Positions 1-11,636 of a stretch of 62,722 nucleotides of DNA are shown one piece after another (the first letter of the stretch is position 1; each line of letters opens with the position of its first letter). Location: the NCBI GenBank assembly GCA_015039365.1, contig WION01000303.1:1-62722 (forward strand), in the 5' to 3' direction. The notes under the pieces were generated by a model that had not been told where the DNA came from, made no database searches, and saw only the letters and a list, made by a program, of their open reading frames with translations. Source of the stretch: Amanita rubescens. Lineage: Eukaryota; Basidiomycota; Agaricomycetes; Agaricales; Amanitaceae. The position numbers were made by a program, and so were the translations under genes.

Positions 1-1
1 C

Positions 2-853
2 ACGGACCCCAGCAAACTCCGAGAATTTCTAGTTTCATGCAGTCTTGTGTTCTCAGACCGTCCAGACTTGTTCAGGAAAGATGAAAGGATGGTCCGCTAT
101 GCGATTTCCTACCTCAAAGGTGCGGCTTTAGATTGGTTTGAACCTGTCATTATGGGTGATATTGATGACATTCCCGACTGGCTCTATGATTTTAATGCTT
201 TTGTCAAAGAGCTCACGGACCATTTCGGACCTTACGATTTCCGTGGGGACGCCGAAACTGCACTCAGCAACCTCACCATGAAGGATCATCACCATGTCAC
301 TACATACATTGTCGACTTCAACAAACTCGCTTCTCGTACCGAATGGAATGAACCGGCACTCCGTGATCACTTTTTCCGTGGACTCCCGACTCGTATCCGG
401 ATTGAATTACTCCGTGGTGGCAAGCCGAAGACACTTGTCAAGATGCGTCTCAAGGCCCAACAAATTGATCAGGCTTATTGGTTGACCAAGAATGAACTTG
501 CCAATGACACTGACCATTCTGCCACTACCCCCGACAATCACTCCACTCACAGTTCCGGATCTCATTCCTCAGTCTCACATTCATCACCCAACTCCCCAAT
601 CCCAAACCCTGAAACTCCGGACTTTGCACCGTCCAGTCCAAACCCCGAAATTTCGGACTCCACACCCTCCAGTCCCAACTCCGAAATTCCGGACTTTGCA
701 ATGTCCAGCCCAAACCCCGAAATTCCGGACTCCACACCCTCCAGTCCAAACTCCGAAACTTCGGACCCCACACCCCCCAGCCCAAATTCCAAAACTTCGG
801 ACTCTGAATCAGTGTATATGACCCCATTGGAGTCATCTGACTCAGACGAATAA
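2..853 (+). CDS. Retrotransposon Gag protein (5' truncated by window edge)
   Basis: The frame is open from base 2 to the TAA at 851-853, so the true start is upstream. The first 150 residues have the retrotransposon Gag (capsid) pattern, with short motifs such as YLKGAALDWFEP, a region around DFNKLASRTEW, and RDHFFRGLP. Gag of this type packages element RNA into cytoplasmic particles. The last 90 residues are low complexity and made of a 12-13 residue repeat rich in Ser, Pro, Asn and Asp. At the DNA level this is a repeat built on the motifs ACTCCGAAA and GGACTCC. No CCHC zinc knuckle is seen. The frame is intact although the rest of the element is not. Confidence 0.8.
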   Translation, partial: TDPSKLREFLVSCSLVFSDRPDLFRKDERMVRYAISYLKGAALDWFEPVIMGDIDDIPDWLYDFNAFVKELTDHFGPYDFRGDAETALSNLTMKDHHHVTTYIVDFNKLASRTEWNEPALRDHFFRGLPTRIRIELLRGGKPKTLVKMRLKAQQIDQAYWLTKNELANDTDHSATTPDNHSTHSSGSHSSVSHSSPNSPIPNPETPDFAPSSPNPEISDSTPSSPNSEIPDFAMSSPNPEIPDSTPSSPNSETSDPTPPSPNSKTSDSESVYMTPLESSDSDE

Positions 854-884
854 CTGGCGTCCTCTGGATTGCACTAACTAGGAG

Positions 885-1190
885 TTGCGTCGACTCCAGT
901 CACTAGTGCTAGTGGTTACCTCAATGTGGCCATTTTCGACGACCCGGACTTGCTTGTTATCTTGGCTTTTTATCTTGGACTCCGTTACAACCCCATTCCC
1001 ATCTCTTCGCCTCTCACCCCTATACAACCAATATCACCTATCTGCCTCCACCTTGTGGATGGATCTGACGCCAACTTGCTGGTTGTCTCACCCCAGGTGA
1101 ATTGTTCTTCTTTCCGTTGGACCTGAACTGCCACTCGTTCTCAGACACCGATGACCCCACCAACACAATCCGTTGATTGACCGGATGGAG
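885..1190 (+). pseudogene. Degenerate retroelement protease region
   Basis: One forward frame reads a stretch including LVDGSDANLLVVSPQV, which resembles the region around the strand motif of retroviral-type proteases in fungal Ty3 elements (leucine-rich stretch, then a DGS-like segment). The frame is interrupted within about 70 codons and neighbouring frames carry the continuation, so it is not a working enzyme. Assignment rests on a short similarity and on its position directly after Gag; no certain catalytic DTG or DSG triad is seen. Confidence 0.35.
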
Positions 1191-1489
1191 CATCACCATA
1201 TTCCGGACCTCTGTCATATTACGGTGCCAACACCCCTAGGATATCCCCCCTTGTCAAAGCCTAATCTCTGGCTCCGACTACCTACTATCCCCTTGACCTC
1301 AGCGCTGCCTGACGCCTCTGACGTTAATCTGACTACCGTAACTGAATATTTTCGGACTTACTTGACAGCCCCGAAAAAACCCCAGACCCATTCAGCTACT
1401 ATACCCCACACTCCTTCAGACCCCATTTTTTCTCCTTCTTCATCCGACTTCTTCCCCAACTTCTCCCAAATGCCAGCCTCCATCTCCAA

Positions 1490-1700
1490 TGGTCCTCTGG
1501 ACTCCGAAAAACCCCGAAAAACTCCGAAAAAACTCCGAAATTTCCAGACTTCATACACCTCCTTATACGACACCTCCCTTTGACAGAACAACTCCGAAAA
1601 AACCCCGAAAAACCCCGAAAAAACTCCGGAAATTCCCAGACCTCCATACAGGACATCTCTGGACTCCGAAAAACCCCGAAAAACTCCGGACTTCACTGTT
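1490..1700 (+). repeat. Short tandem CTCCGAAA-type repeats
   Basis: Dense imperfect tandem copies of ACTCCGAAAA and CCCCGAAAA. A second cluster, ACTCCGTGAC, lies at about 1960-2040. The same core (CTCCG or GGACTCC) recurs in the Gag tail and in the LTR, so it marks the whole element. No coding function is apparent. Confidence 0.7.
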
Positions 1701-1842
1701 CTGACATCCTCCCTTGTCCTCTCTTATCCTCCCTCATCCTCTCTCATTCTCTCTTTGGCAATGTTTGTTGCGACTTATTGAACCTCGTACTCATTCTCTC
1801 ATCGACAATGGCCTCGAGGGCTCGGCCTTAAAGGGGGAATAC

Positions 1843-2752
1843 TGTCATATCCTGTTCCAGACTCCACCCAAACTCCATGACCTCGGACCCCGATGGACTC
1901 CTGACTATACCCATGACCACTTTCCACCCATGTTGCATCTCATATCAAGCCTATGCCAAAACTCCGAAAACTCCGTGACAACTCCGTGACAAACTCCGTG
2001 ACGGACTCCGTCACAACTCCGTCACAACTCCGTGCATATTCGCTAAGTTCCTTTCTACATATTTTCCATACTTGTTTCACCTCTTGTTTCATCTTGGGTA
2101 TCACTGGTATCATTATCCCTTCGTACCATATGCTCTACTCCACTTCCTGTTCCATATCTCTATGGTTTCCTCGCTTATCAGAACACGGCCATAGAACCCC
2201 TTGTCGGACTATGTATATAAGGCCTCACTTGTATTCATACAGTAGTCCGAATATCGACTTGGATTGTGCCCCAACTCGTATTGACTCCCTGTCTTTCATC
2301 GTCTCAACCTCATCCAGACCGCTCGCCCTTCGGACTCCGGTCCCGGACTCCATCCTGGACTCCAGAGCGTTCTCCAGAAGTTTAGGCAAGACGTACGTTA
2401 GCACGGCGCAGCTTGCACGCTGAAGCCTAGCCTTTCCCCACTACGTCCCGGACTCCGTTATACTCCACCCTTCCCCGTCCGCGGCTTAGTTCCCGGGCTC
2501 CGTCCCAATTAGGATCACCGTCCTTACAAATACAAACTCTCCTAGTTTGTTAGCTAACATCGCTTTGTCTCGCCTAAGAACACCATTCATACTCTGTTCA
2601 TTATTACTCTCAAGTATAAGACTTCTTCTACTCATCTTATTACTTAGCTTATCCATTCACCTATTGTTTGACTTGTCCATTGGACTTAGTCTACTTTGTC
2701 AAATGCTCTTAGTGTGGATGCATCATAGGTGGAGATCAACGTGATCATAACA
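1843..2752 (+). repeat. 3' long terminal repeat of the Ty3-like element
   Basis: Begins TGTCAT directly after a purine tract (AAAGGGGGAA) and appears to end ATAACA at 2752, nearly inverted termini as in LTRs. A TATA box lies at 2214-2220. The second LTR is outside the window, so the 3' edge is inferred and could be off by tens of bases. Confidence 0.55.
2214..2222 (+). promoter_or_regulatory. LTR TATA box
   Basis: TATATAAGG about 370 bp into the LTR, followed by a C/T-rich stretch. This is the position expected for the U3/R promoter of an LTR element. Confidence 0.5.
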
Positions 2753-3045
2753 CTATCTAGTTATACCAGACTCCAGCCAAAATCCTGATGTGATATCTTT
2801 ACTTCCAGGAAAAAATTATACATATATAGGTATGTAATCCACATTAATGTCTAGTACATCAGGAAGAAAATATTACAGATGCATGAACAACAAAGGGAAT
2901 GCATATGAGAATGCATATGAGAAGTGATCTACTATGTACAAATAAATATGATCTCAATGCAAAGGCAATGCAGCCAATATATCACTGACTGGATATCATA
3001 CTGTGTGTTTCACCCTGCCATGAATTGTTCATAACTAATGCATGA

Positions 3046-6000
3046 CTAGACGAAGCACATACCATCAATGTGAGACACCTGCCTATTGAGTAATGTGACA
3101 AAATCTTGATGACCAGAGTGCATAAAGTCAGGAGTAATGTCAGTCTTCAGCTTCTGAGCATAGCCTTTTTGCTTGTATTGATCCAAGGCCTCTGTGACTG
3201 ATGGCAGAAATGGTTTATTGATCCAAAAGGATAGCTTGGCAATGATAATAATTGCTCCAAGGTTTAAGCATAAATTCAGTACATGAAAAGGAGTGATTTA
3301 CAAACTAAGACCTGGCAACCAGTAGGCTTGTTGCAATGGCATCAGTTTTGTATTACCCAAAAAGAAAAAAGAAAAACACCTTGACTGCAAAGTTCCTTTG
3401 CCTGTTTCCAAACATCGAGAAAAATTCATGCTAGTTATGTAGTATGAGATAGAGAATACAGAATAATCACATGAGGTGGGAGTGGGTGAGCTGAAATGAA
3501 ATCTTACATTCTATGATGATAATAATGTAAAAGGATGACATGGAAAAGATAAGGCAATATGCTCACTTTCTGATATGTGTAAATAGGATGTAATGATATA
3601 TCAAACATTCATGAATTGAGGTATGCTGAGAATGCAGGTCAAAAAAATTGCAAAGGAACTCACAAGCTGTTGGTCATAGGAAAAAATGTGATGAGACTGC
3701 CTTTCACAAAATGTGCAATGTCACTCACAAGCTGTTGGTCATAGGAAAAGATGTGATGAGACTGCCTTTCACAAAATGTGCAATGTCACTCACTCGCTGT
3801 TGGTCATAGGAAAAGATGTGATGAGACTGCCTTTCACAAAATGTGCAATGTCACTCACTCGCTGTTGGTCATAGGAAAAGATGTGATGAGACTGCCTTTC
3901 ACAAAATGTGCAATGTCGCTCACGAGCTGTTGGTCATAGGAAAAGATGTGATGAGACTGCCTTTCACAAAATGTGCAATGTCACTCACTCCCTGTTGGTC
4001 ATAGGAAAAGATGTGATGAGACTACCTTTCACAAAATGTGCAATGTCGCTCACGAGCTGTTGGTCATAGGAAAAGATGTGATGAAACTGCCTTTCACAAA
4101 ATGTGCAATGTCACTCACGATCTGTTGGTCATAGGAAAAGATGTGATGAGACTGCCTTTCACAAAATGTGCAATGTCACTCACTTGCTGTTGGTCATAGG
4201 AAAAGATGTGATGAGACTGCCTTTCACAAAATGTGCAATGTCACTCACTTCCTGTTGGTCATAGGAAAAGATGTGATGAGACTGCCTTTCACAAAATGTG
4301 CAATGTCACTCACTCGCTGTTGGTCATAGGAAAAGATGTGATGAGACTGCCTTTCACAAAATGTGCAATGTCACTCACTCGCTGTTGGTCATAGGAAAAG
4401 ATGTGATGAGACTGCCTTTCACAAAATGTGCAATGTCACTCACTCGCTGTTGGTCATAGGAAAAGATGTGATGAGACTGCCTTTCACAAAATGTGCAATG
4501 TCACTCACTTGCTGTTGGTCATAGGAAAAGATGTGATGAGACTGCCTTTCACAAAATGTGCAATGTCACTCACTCCCTGTTGGTCATAGGAAAAGATGTG
4601 ATGAGACTGCCTTTCACAAAATGTGCAATGTCACTCACTCCCTGTTGGTCATAGGAAAAGATGTGATGAGACTGCCTTTCACAAAATGTGCAATGTTACT
4701 CACTCGCTGTTGGTCATAGGAAAAGATGTGATGAGACTGCCTTTCACAAAATGTGCAATGTCACTCACTGCCTGTTGGTCATAGGAAAAGATGTGATGAG
4801 ACTGCCTTTCACAAAATGTGCAATGTCACTCACTCCCTGTTGGTCATAGGAAAAGATGTGATGAGACTGCCTTTCGCAAAATGTGCAATGTCACTCACAT
4901 CCTGTTGGTCATAGGAAAAGATGTGATGAGACTGTCTTTCGCAAAATGTGCAATGTCACTCACGATCTGTTGGTCATAGGAAAAGATGTGATGAGACTGC
5001 CTTTCACAAAATGTGCAATGTCACTCACTCGCTGTTGGTCATAGGAAAAGATGTGATGAGGCTGCCTTTCACAAAATGTGCAATGTCACTCACTTGCTGT
5101 TGGTCATAGGAAAAGATGTGATGAGACTGCCTTTCACAAAATGTGCAATGTCACTCACGATCTGTTGGTCATAGGAAAAGATGTGATGAGACTGCCTTTC
5201 ACAAAATGTGCAATGTCACTCACGATCTGTTGGCCATAGGAAAAGATGTGATGAGACTGCCTTTCACAAAATGTGCAATGTCACTCACTCGCTGTTGGTC
5301 ATAGAAAAAGATGTGATGAGACTGCCTTTCACAAAATGTGCAATGTCACTCACTCGCTGTTGGTCATAGGAAAAGATGTGATGAGACTGCCTTTCACAAA
5401 ATGTGCAATGTCACTCACAAGCTGTTGGCCATAGGAAAAGATGTGATGAGACTGCCTTTCACAAAATGTGCAATGTCACTCACTCGCTGTTGGTCATAGG
5501 AAAAGATGTGATGAGACTGCCTTTCACAAAATGTGCAATGTCACTCACTGCCTGTTGGTCATAGGAAAAGATGTGATGAGACTGCCTTTCACAAAATGTG
5601 CAATGTCACTCACAAGCTGTTGGTCATAGGAAAAGATGTGATGAGACTGCCTTTCCCAAAATGTGCAATGTCACTCACTTCCTGTTGGTCATAGGAAAAG
5701 ATGTGATGAGACTGCCTTTCACAAAATGTGCAATGTCACTCACAAGCTGTTGGTCATAGGAAAAGATGTGATGAGACTGCCTTTCCCAAAATGTGCAATG
5801 TCACTCACTTCCTGTTGGTCATAGGAAAAGATGTGATGAGACTGCCTTTCACAAAATGTGCAATGTCACTCACGTCCTGTTGGTCATAGGAAAAGATGTG
5901 ATGAGACTGCCTTTCACAAAATGTGCAATGTCACTCACTCCCTGTTGGTCATAGGAAAAGATGTGATGAGACTGCCTTTCACAAAATGTGCAATGTCACT

Positions 6001-8438
6001 CACATACTGTTAGACATAGGCGAAAATTTGGTAAGGTCATCTTTTGAACCACTAAATCAGCATGACATGCTGCTAACCTTCTATGTTTATAGGAAAAGAT
6101 GTGATTTCACTGCTTTTCACAAAACTTGCAATATCACCCACAATCTGTAGAACAAAATAATGTGTCCAAATTGTCCTCTAGCCAAATGGCCAGCATCACT
6201 CACTTCCTTTTAGAATGAATTAGTATCATGAGGAGTTGAAAAAAAAGAAAACAATGCCACTGACTCTCTTTTGCTGTATTTCATATGATGAATTCACATG
6301 TCACAGAAGGATCACATACATCCTGTTTATTTCACAATAGCTTGTGAAGAGACTTTGAAAAGGAGAAATATTTACTGTCTGTTGTTTTGGGACATCATAT
6401 AATGTTTATAAGCAGACAGAAAGTAAATGTTACTTACTTCCTGTTATTAATCCAATGAAATTTGTTGAGACTCTCTTTCAGATAATAATATGTTACCAAC
6501 TTTCTGTTGCTCATTGAGTAGTATGTCTGATAAGCTGTGCAAACATCAATGTTGCTTACTTTCTTTAAGCAGGTCAGATGTAGTGTGAAGGAACATTGTA
6601 TTACTCACTCCCTGTCCATGAACGACTGGATTGACAAGTCTGCTTACAATGATAGATCAACTCACTTGCTATTGGCCATATGGTGCACCATGCCATCATT
6701 TACCAAAAATCAAAATTGAGTCATGTCACTCACTTCCTGTAGATTATGGGACAAGAGTGCTGATCACAAAAGGAAGCATTACTCACAAACTGTTGTCATG
6801 AGACAATATATCAGATCTATGCTATGTAGTCCAATGCCACTTACCCACTGAGATCAATATCATCAGATCCTGCTGCCAACTTGAATATGGTGACAGTGAC
6901 TAACCTGTGCTTCACTCAGTTGTTCATTGGCCATCTGAAGCATGACTAATTTTGGTTTCATGTGAAGGCATTGGAGTGCTACTTACCACCTGATGAACAT
7001 TTGCAAGTATTTATCATTCCATATGAAGGTCACCTACCTCCCTGTCCACCTATTTCCATTTAAATTTTCCTATGCTATGTGCAGTTTGACAAAAATGCAT
7101 ACCCAAAAATGTGGAAATTTTGAAAAAACTATGAAAATGACATCATTCCATTTCCGATCTTTATATTTCAGAACTTGTCTGAACAATGTCAATGTTAGTA
7201 AGTGACAAAGATGTGAATGTGACCCTCACTGAAGTGCAGATTTAACACAAAGGTCAAGATTATTCATCTGTGTTGAAACAAACAGCTCATGTATGCTGTC
7301 ATCATCTATTGCATCAGCAGTTTGCTGAGTTAATTCAGCACAATTCTTCTCTGGTAAATCCATGTCTATGAAACAACATTACTCCTGTTTTTTAGGAAGA
7401 AATCCTCATCATTCTCACCTTCCAATTTCACATATGCCTTGGGAGGATATTTGGCATCTGAAACTTTAGGAAGATAAACTTTCCTAAAAGTGATTTCAGC
7501 AATTTCCTTGGCTCTCTCCCACTTATCCTCATCCTTTGCATCAGTCAAGTTGACATATTCACTGGCTATTTGACCATCAAATTTAGTGAATATAACCACC
7601 AAAGGGACTGTAAAGGAAATATTTACTAGTCAGTACTAGTAGATTTGTGGCAAGTTGGCCAATGGAAAGGAGGTAACATAACCAATCTCTCCAAAACCAA
7701 CTTGAAGTTACAAGATGAGATATGAATTCATTAGGGCTTACCTCTGCCTGTCCCTTCATTGAAGAATTCAAGTTCTGCAGGTAGAATGGGACGAGGACTG
7801 TCCATGGGTATACAGTACCTAGAGGAAGCCAGGTCAGCCAGTGCTGTAAAGGGATAGAGCAAGATACCAAATTGCATGCAGCTGGTTTTTCAGCTCAGTT
7901 TCTGCAGACTTCTTTTCAATGAACTTCCAAGCAATCTCCAATTCCTCAGTTGAACCAGATTCAAAACCCTGAGAGTCATGGAAGATAAAGTTACTTCCAG
8001 GGTATGTAATTTGATGCTCAATATCATGCAGGCCTCTCTGATATTGTTGCATGTAAATGGGTACATCCATACATCATTATCTGACTCACCTCAATTGATG
8101 GCATCAAATGATTCACAGACTGTTCAAGCTGATTACCTGCAAGAAACTCAGCAGCCAAACTTGGAAGCACAAAACTCAGATTGACTTACCATCCTTGCCA
8201 TATATGATGGGCTTTGTCCCCTTGGCTACACCACAAACCTTCTCAAGGATGGTTGTCTTGCCTGCATTAGCCCTCCCAATGACAAGGATGCGAAAGTGTG
8301 GGCATAGATAGCGTTCTTTGATTATTTGAAGATGTGTCTCATCTTGATCTGCTATTGTCAAGGATTAGAGATGCTGATTCACATAAAATAATAAATTAGC
8401 CTACTCAAAGATCCAGGTGCACCAGTTGTGGCTGCCAT
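3046..8438 (-). CDS. P-loop GTPase with single-codon microexon array (left copy)
   Basis: Reverse-strand twin of the gene at 50228-55392. The ATG is at 8438. Seven early introns separate exons encoding a GTP-binding domain with P-loop GRANAGKTT, G3 motif HDSQG and G4 motif TKFDG, then a segment ending SKFPHFW. Next come an exon of 12 nt (7039-7050), one codon, a 30-nt exon (6905-6934), fourteen further single-codon exons and one 9-nt exon down to 6004. Then 36 single-codon exons of the 65-bp array (3664-5938), two more codons, a 22-nt exon and a last exon to the stop at 3046-3048. Every predicted exon joins in frame without a stop, giving about 443 residues. G-domain proteins of this kind form large families in Agaricomycetes; the role is unknown. 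G-domain call is firm, microexons are predicted. Confidence 0.75.
3664..6006 (-). repeat. 65-bp array with 36 hypervariable triplets (left)
   Basis: Thirty-six tandem units of about 65 bp. Read on the minus strand, each unit is a 62-nt intron-like segment from GTGAGTGAC to GACCAACAG, followed by three variable bases. The unit after TAT at 6004-6006 is the first. The triplets are CGA (10), CTT (5), GGA (5), ATC (4), CAA (3), GAA (3), CTC (2), GCA (2), GAT (1) and GAC (1). None is a stop codon and none contains AG or GT. Both CTC units in the 5' half carry a GTGAGC donor, a sign of unit duplication. The intron bodies are almost identical; nearly all variation sits in the triplet. Confidence 0.95.
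6078..7050 (-). other. Older, non-repetitive microexon zone (left)
   Basis: Same organisation as 51617-52663: introns of about 45-75 nt whose sequences no longer resemble one another, each ending AG, then three bases, then a GT donor. It includes one 12-nt, one 30-nt and one 9-nt exon. Compared with the right copy, three microexons differ, all Glu/Lys exchanges: AAG at 6078-6080 against GAG, GAA at 6438-6440 against AAA, and one codon inside the 30-nt exon (6905-6934). Confidence 0.7.
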
Positions 8439-10974
8439 AGCTTGAGCTAGGATCAAGATCAGATTGTTTGATTGAGGGGGTGGTGAAATGGAAATGATGC
8501 TTGCCACTGGAGATATGGAAAAAGCAGTGATAGCTGGGTGTGTGAATCAAGAGGGGATTGTGTACCGGAGACTTGGATGAGGAAATGGATGATGTGTCTG
8601 GATCCTGGATCAAGAGATCAGCAAGCAGCCATGGTGGTTCCATGATGTGGCTTGACCTACTAGTTCGTGAGGCGTAGATGGTGTGTGCGGGCAAAGTGAG
8701 TTGCAATACAGTCAGATGACCGTGTGAAAGGCAAGAGCTGGTTAGAGATGATGCGTTTGCTGTTGGTTAAGACTTGAGAGCGCACGGAGCGATGCGAGTG
8801 CACTCTGGGTACAAGCGAAATCAAATGGCCGTCTTGTCAAAGGATTGAGAGCGCGCAGGACTACTATAAGTTCACGTGCGAGGCAGCACTGACCCCAGGA
8901 ACCAGGCTGCTCTCGGGCCCAGTCATACATATTTAGGTAACTTCTCCATTTGGCAACGTGGGTCTTCCTGAGGCCATTCTAGCTCTTTCTCGAGACTACG
9001 GACTATCATCGGGCAAGTTACGCAACAATACGGACGGGCGCTCGCCTACCACGGTGCTTCCAGAGACTACTACAAATTGTCCACCCCAACCGCCATCTTC
9101 TATTCGCGTCTCGGCCAGTTCATTGAAACCTAACCAATCTTATAATCGAGCTACTGGCGATATGCGGAGGACGGGGCATGCGAGCTGTTCCGAACAGGCT
9201 TTACGGCGCTACACGCAAACGACAGAGACGGACAGTAGGGACCAACACATACGAAGGTGCATTCATCTCTTTCCGTATCAAAACCTTGACTGACCCCCTT
9301 CCTCAGGCTTCCGAGTCAGGTCCTTCATGCGCCCATCAACGTCTATAAACTCCATATCGGCGCCATCTCCTGATATCCGTACGTCACGATCCAACCTGAA
9401 AAATACCGACGCGCACAGGCGTCGAACGAAATACAGCCTCTACCAGCCTCGTTCATGTCGGCCTGCCGCCTACTCCATTCCATCTGGTTTGGCCCCTGCT
9501 GCTGCAGATATATCTCTCAACACGGCCTCATCTTCCTCTGCTGCCTCCTAACTTTCTTCTTCCCACGGAAAAAATCATCGCTGCCGCATTCTACTTACTC
9601 TCCTCTTCCTCCTCCCTCCGCATGACTGCAGACCCTACTGGCTCAGATCTGCTCTCGAAGTACAGGTCCGCGAAATGCCGCTCTGGCTATGCTATTGCTT
9701 CCGGTAAACGCGTATCTCTCGTTTCATTTGCAGATTACCGACCTCGCCCTTCCACAGATTCCGTCATACAGCCGCTTCCTGCGCCTCTCGCGCATTCCAT
9801 TCTGCTTATGCACCGGCTGTCCCCTTCTCTTCCTGCCGTAGTAACAAGGAAATAGGAAGAGAAAACTCGGTCGAAGTCGACGTCACCCTAGTCCATGACA
9901 AATCCACCCCAGAAGATATCGCGTCGAGATGCAGAGTGGTTAAGACGATGACAACTTTAGACAGTAAGTCGTTTACTCCTCGTACAATGGATGGTCCATG
10001 ATGCCTAATCCACTACCTCAGTGATGCACACCGGATCATGTGCCTCTACGAACGATCCCTTCCGAATCCCAGCCTACTGATTCTCTTTTATGGTCCAAAT
10101 CAAGGAATAGCCGGCCGACGACCTCCTTCCTCCCGGCCCCATTACTATGCCAGAACCCACTCACTACGAGTCCCCAATGACTACTGAGGCCGCACCCGTG
10201 TCTTCCCACTGTCGCCTCATGAATCGGAAGAGCTACCCGATGCACCGGTCATACGAAGCGCAAATCTCAATAGTTAGTTCGGTTCATATCCTCCTCGCCC
10301 TTATCTGTCCAATCTAACTACCGAGTGTAACAGCGATTATAACCGCATATTCATCATCACTCGCTATCCTTTAATCACACCATGATCGACGCCAAGGCTC
10401 CCGTACAAAAACACAAAGAGCACCCACAAATCATTACTACTCCTTCTCGCTCAACCTAATGACCTCCGACAGTTTGGTGCGGTCAGATTTGTACAACCAT
10501 AGCGCAAATGCGAAGAGTAAGGAAATTATTTCCCTTCGCTAGAATGTGTTCACGAGGAAGGACCTCATTCCTGCCTGGGTCTTAGCACTGGTATTACGTA
10601 CAGACTGTATAACAACTTTTTCTTCCTTATTCCGAAAAATTAACATAAATTACACCGATAACGATACTCATTCCGTCATAACTCGTATTCACTCAGCCAA
10701 TCAAGGCCTTTCGCTCCCGGTTACCCCCCAATCCCACCTTCAAACTTGACACCATGAACTTCTTGTACAAGCCCCTGAGCTGCCTGCGCTTTCAAGCTGT
10801 CGTCTTGGATCGACAAACTACCGACACTCAGTTCTGTGATCCCAAACTCCCCACTTCCTCTCTGACGAGGTACTACAATTCATCGTGCACCAAGATGAGG
10901 GATCGCGCTCGGATCACGATGAGGTATAGATCAGTATGTGGAAATAATCCACACCCGAGCAGCCGTTTGTGGAA
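8439..10974. other. Upstream part of the left arm: promoter region and degenerate coding remnants
   Basis: About 2.5 kb shared with the right arm (47962-50227 reversed). It has codon-like stretches, for example around 8958-9290 and 9327-9550, but frames differ between the two arms through small indels and I recognise no protein. A 90-bp part (about 9435-9530) recurs in degraded form at 12757-12850, which suggests a broken gene. The left arm carries about 300 bp (roughly 10290-10590) absent from the right. The region next to 8438 should hold the promoter of the GTPase gene; no clear TATA box was found. Confidence 0.5.
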
Positions 10975-11636
10975 AACATACTCGCCGTCACTCTGATACG
11001 AGCCCCCCCACACCTTTTTTCCAAATTCGGCTGGGTGGCTTTTTCCAACTGCGGTGGAGCTCGGAGGTAAATCTTCTTTTTGGCGTAGACAACGAAAGCT
11101 TCTTCTATGACTAGAGGGGGGGAACGTCAAAAACGTATCACGAGATAGAAACTATTCACTGGACGCACTTCTCGGCCCGCACATCGATACAGGATTTCAC
11201 AGCGAGATCAAAACTAATGGCCATATCAGCGGCCCAAGCTTTATGCGCGTTTCCCGTGGCGGCATCGTAGTATAATATAGTTCATCTACTATACCACTGA
11301 CAAGTATTCTCCTGCCTTCAAATCCTCCCCGCGGTACCCGTCATGCGTTGCGTGATGGGGAATAGCCGGATGGCTTCGTTGATGTCTTCGACGACGACGA
11401 CGTGCTCGACGCCAAATGATGACAACAACTGCAAACAATGTCGTGCCTCTCTATCACGCCGTTCTCTAGCTCACAGGTCAGTTTTAACCTCATGATCGCT
11501 CGCTTTTGCTCGTCCAACGCCACCATTGTTGTATTCACTGCGTTGGGTCAACCCAAAGAATAACAAAGAGGACGACAGCGAGCAGAACGAAGACCAACAT
11601 GGAAACAATCACACAGACGAGCAACTTCCTCTTCTT

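Larger units (their letters stand above)
1..2752 (+). mobile_element. Ty3/gypsy-like LTR retroelement, 3' part, lacking pol
   Basis: The window opens inside a retroelement. In order it holds a Gag reading frame (2-853), a degenerate stretch resembling an aspartic protease (about 885-1190), a repeat-rich non-coding stretch, a purine-rich tract at about 1830-1839, and a 3' LTR from 1843. No reverse transcriptase, RNase H or integrase motif is visible between Gag and the LTR, where a full element would carry several kilobases of pol. This is therefore a deletion derivative or a Gag-only non-autonomous form. The 5' LTR lies outside the window. The family assignment rests on the Gag type and on the purine tract followed directly by TGTCA. 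The element ends just before the left inverted-repeat arm. Confidence 0.75.
2836..10974 (+). repeat. Left arm of a large inverted repeat (8.1 kb)
   Basis: The reverse complement of this segment matches 47962-55587 almost throughout. The outer edge is sharp at 2836 (AATCCACATTAATG matches the end of the right arm at 55587). The inner edge is at 10974 (CCGTTTGTGGAA, after which the sequences diverge). The arm carries the microexon GTPase gene, its promoter region and about 2.2 kb of upstream sequence with no recognised intact gene. Arm lengths differ because the 65-bp arrays have different copy numbers and because the left arm has about 300 bp extra near 10290-10590. Outside the arrays roughly one base in 40-50 differs by eye. 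Confidence 0.95.

Noticed and set aside
525..836. Minus-strand Trp/Gly-rich frames opposite the Gag tail.
   Set aside because: Mirror of the Ser/Pro repeat of Gag; no domain.
1358..1696. Minus-strand Phe/Gly-rich frame opposite the CTCCGAAA repeats.
   Set aside because: By-product of a short tandem repeat.
3664..6006. CRISPR-like look of the arrays (near-constant repeat alternating with variable sequence).
   Set aside because: The variable part is only three bases, the repeat is 62 nt, and the sequence is eukaryotic with introns; no cas genes.
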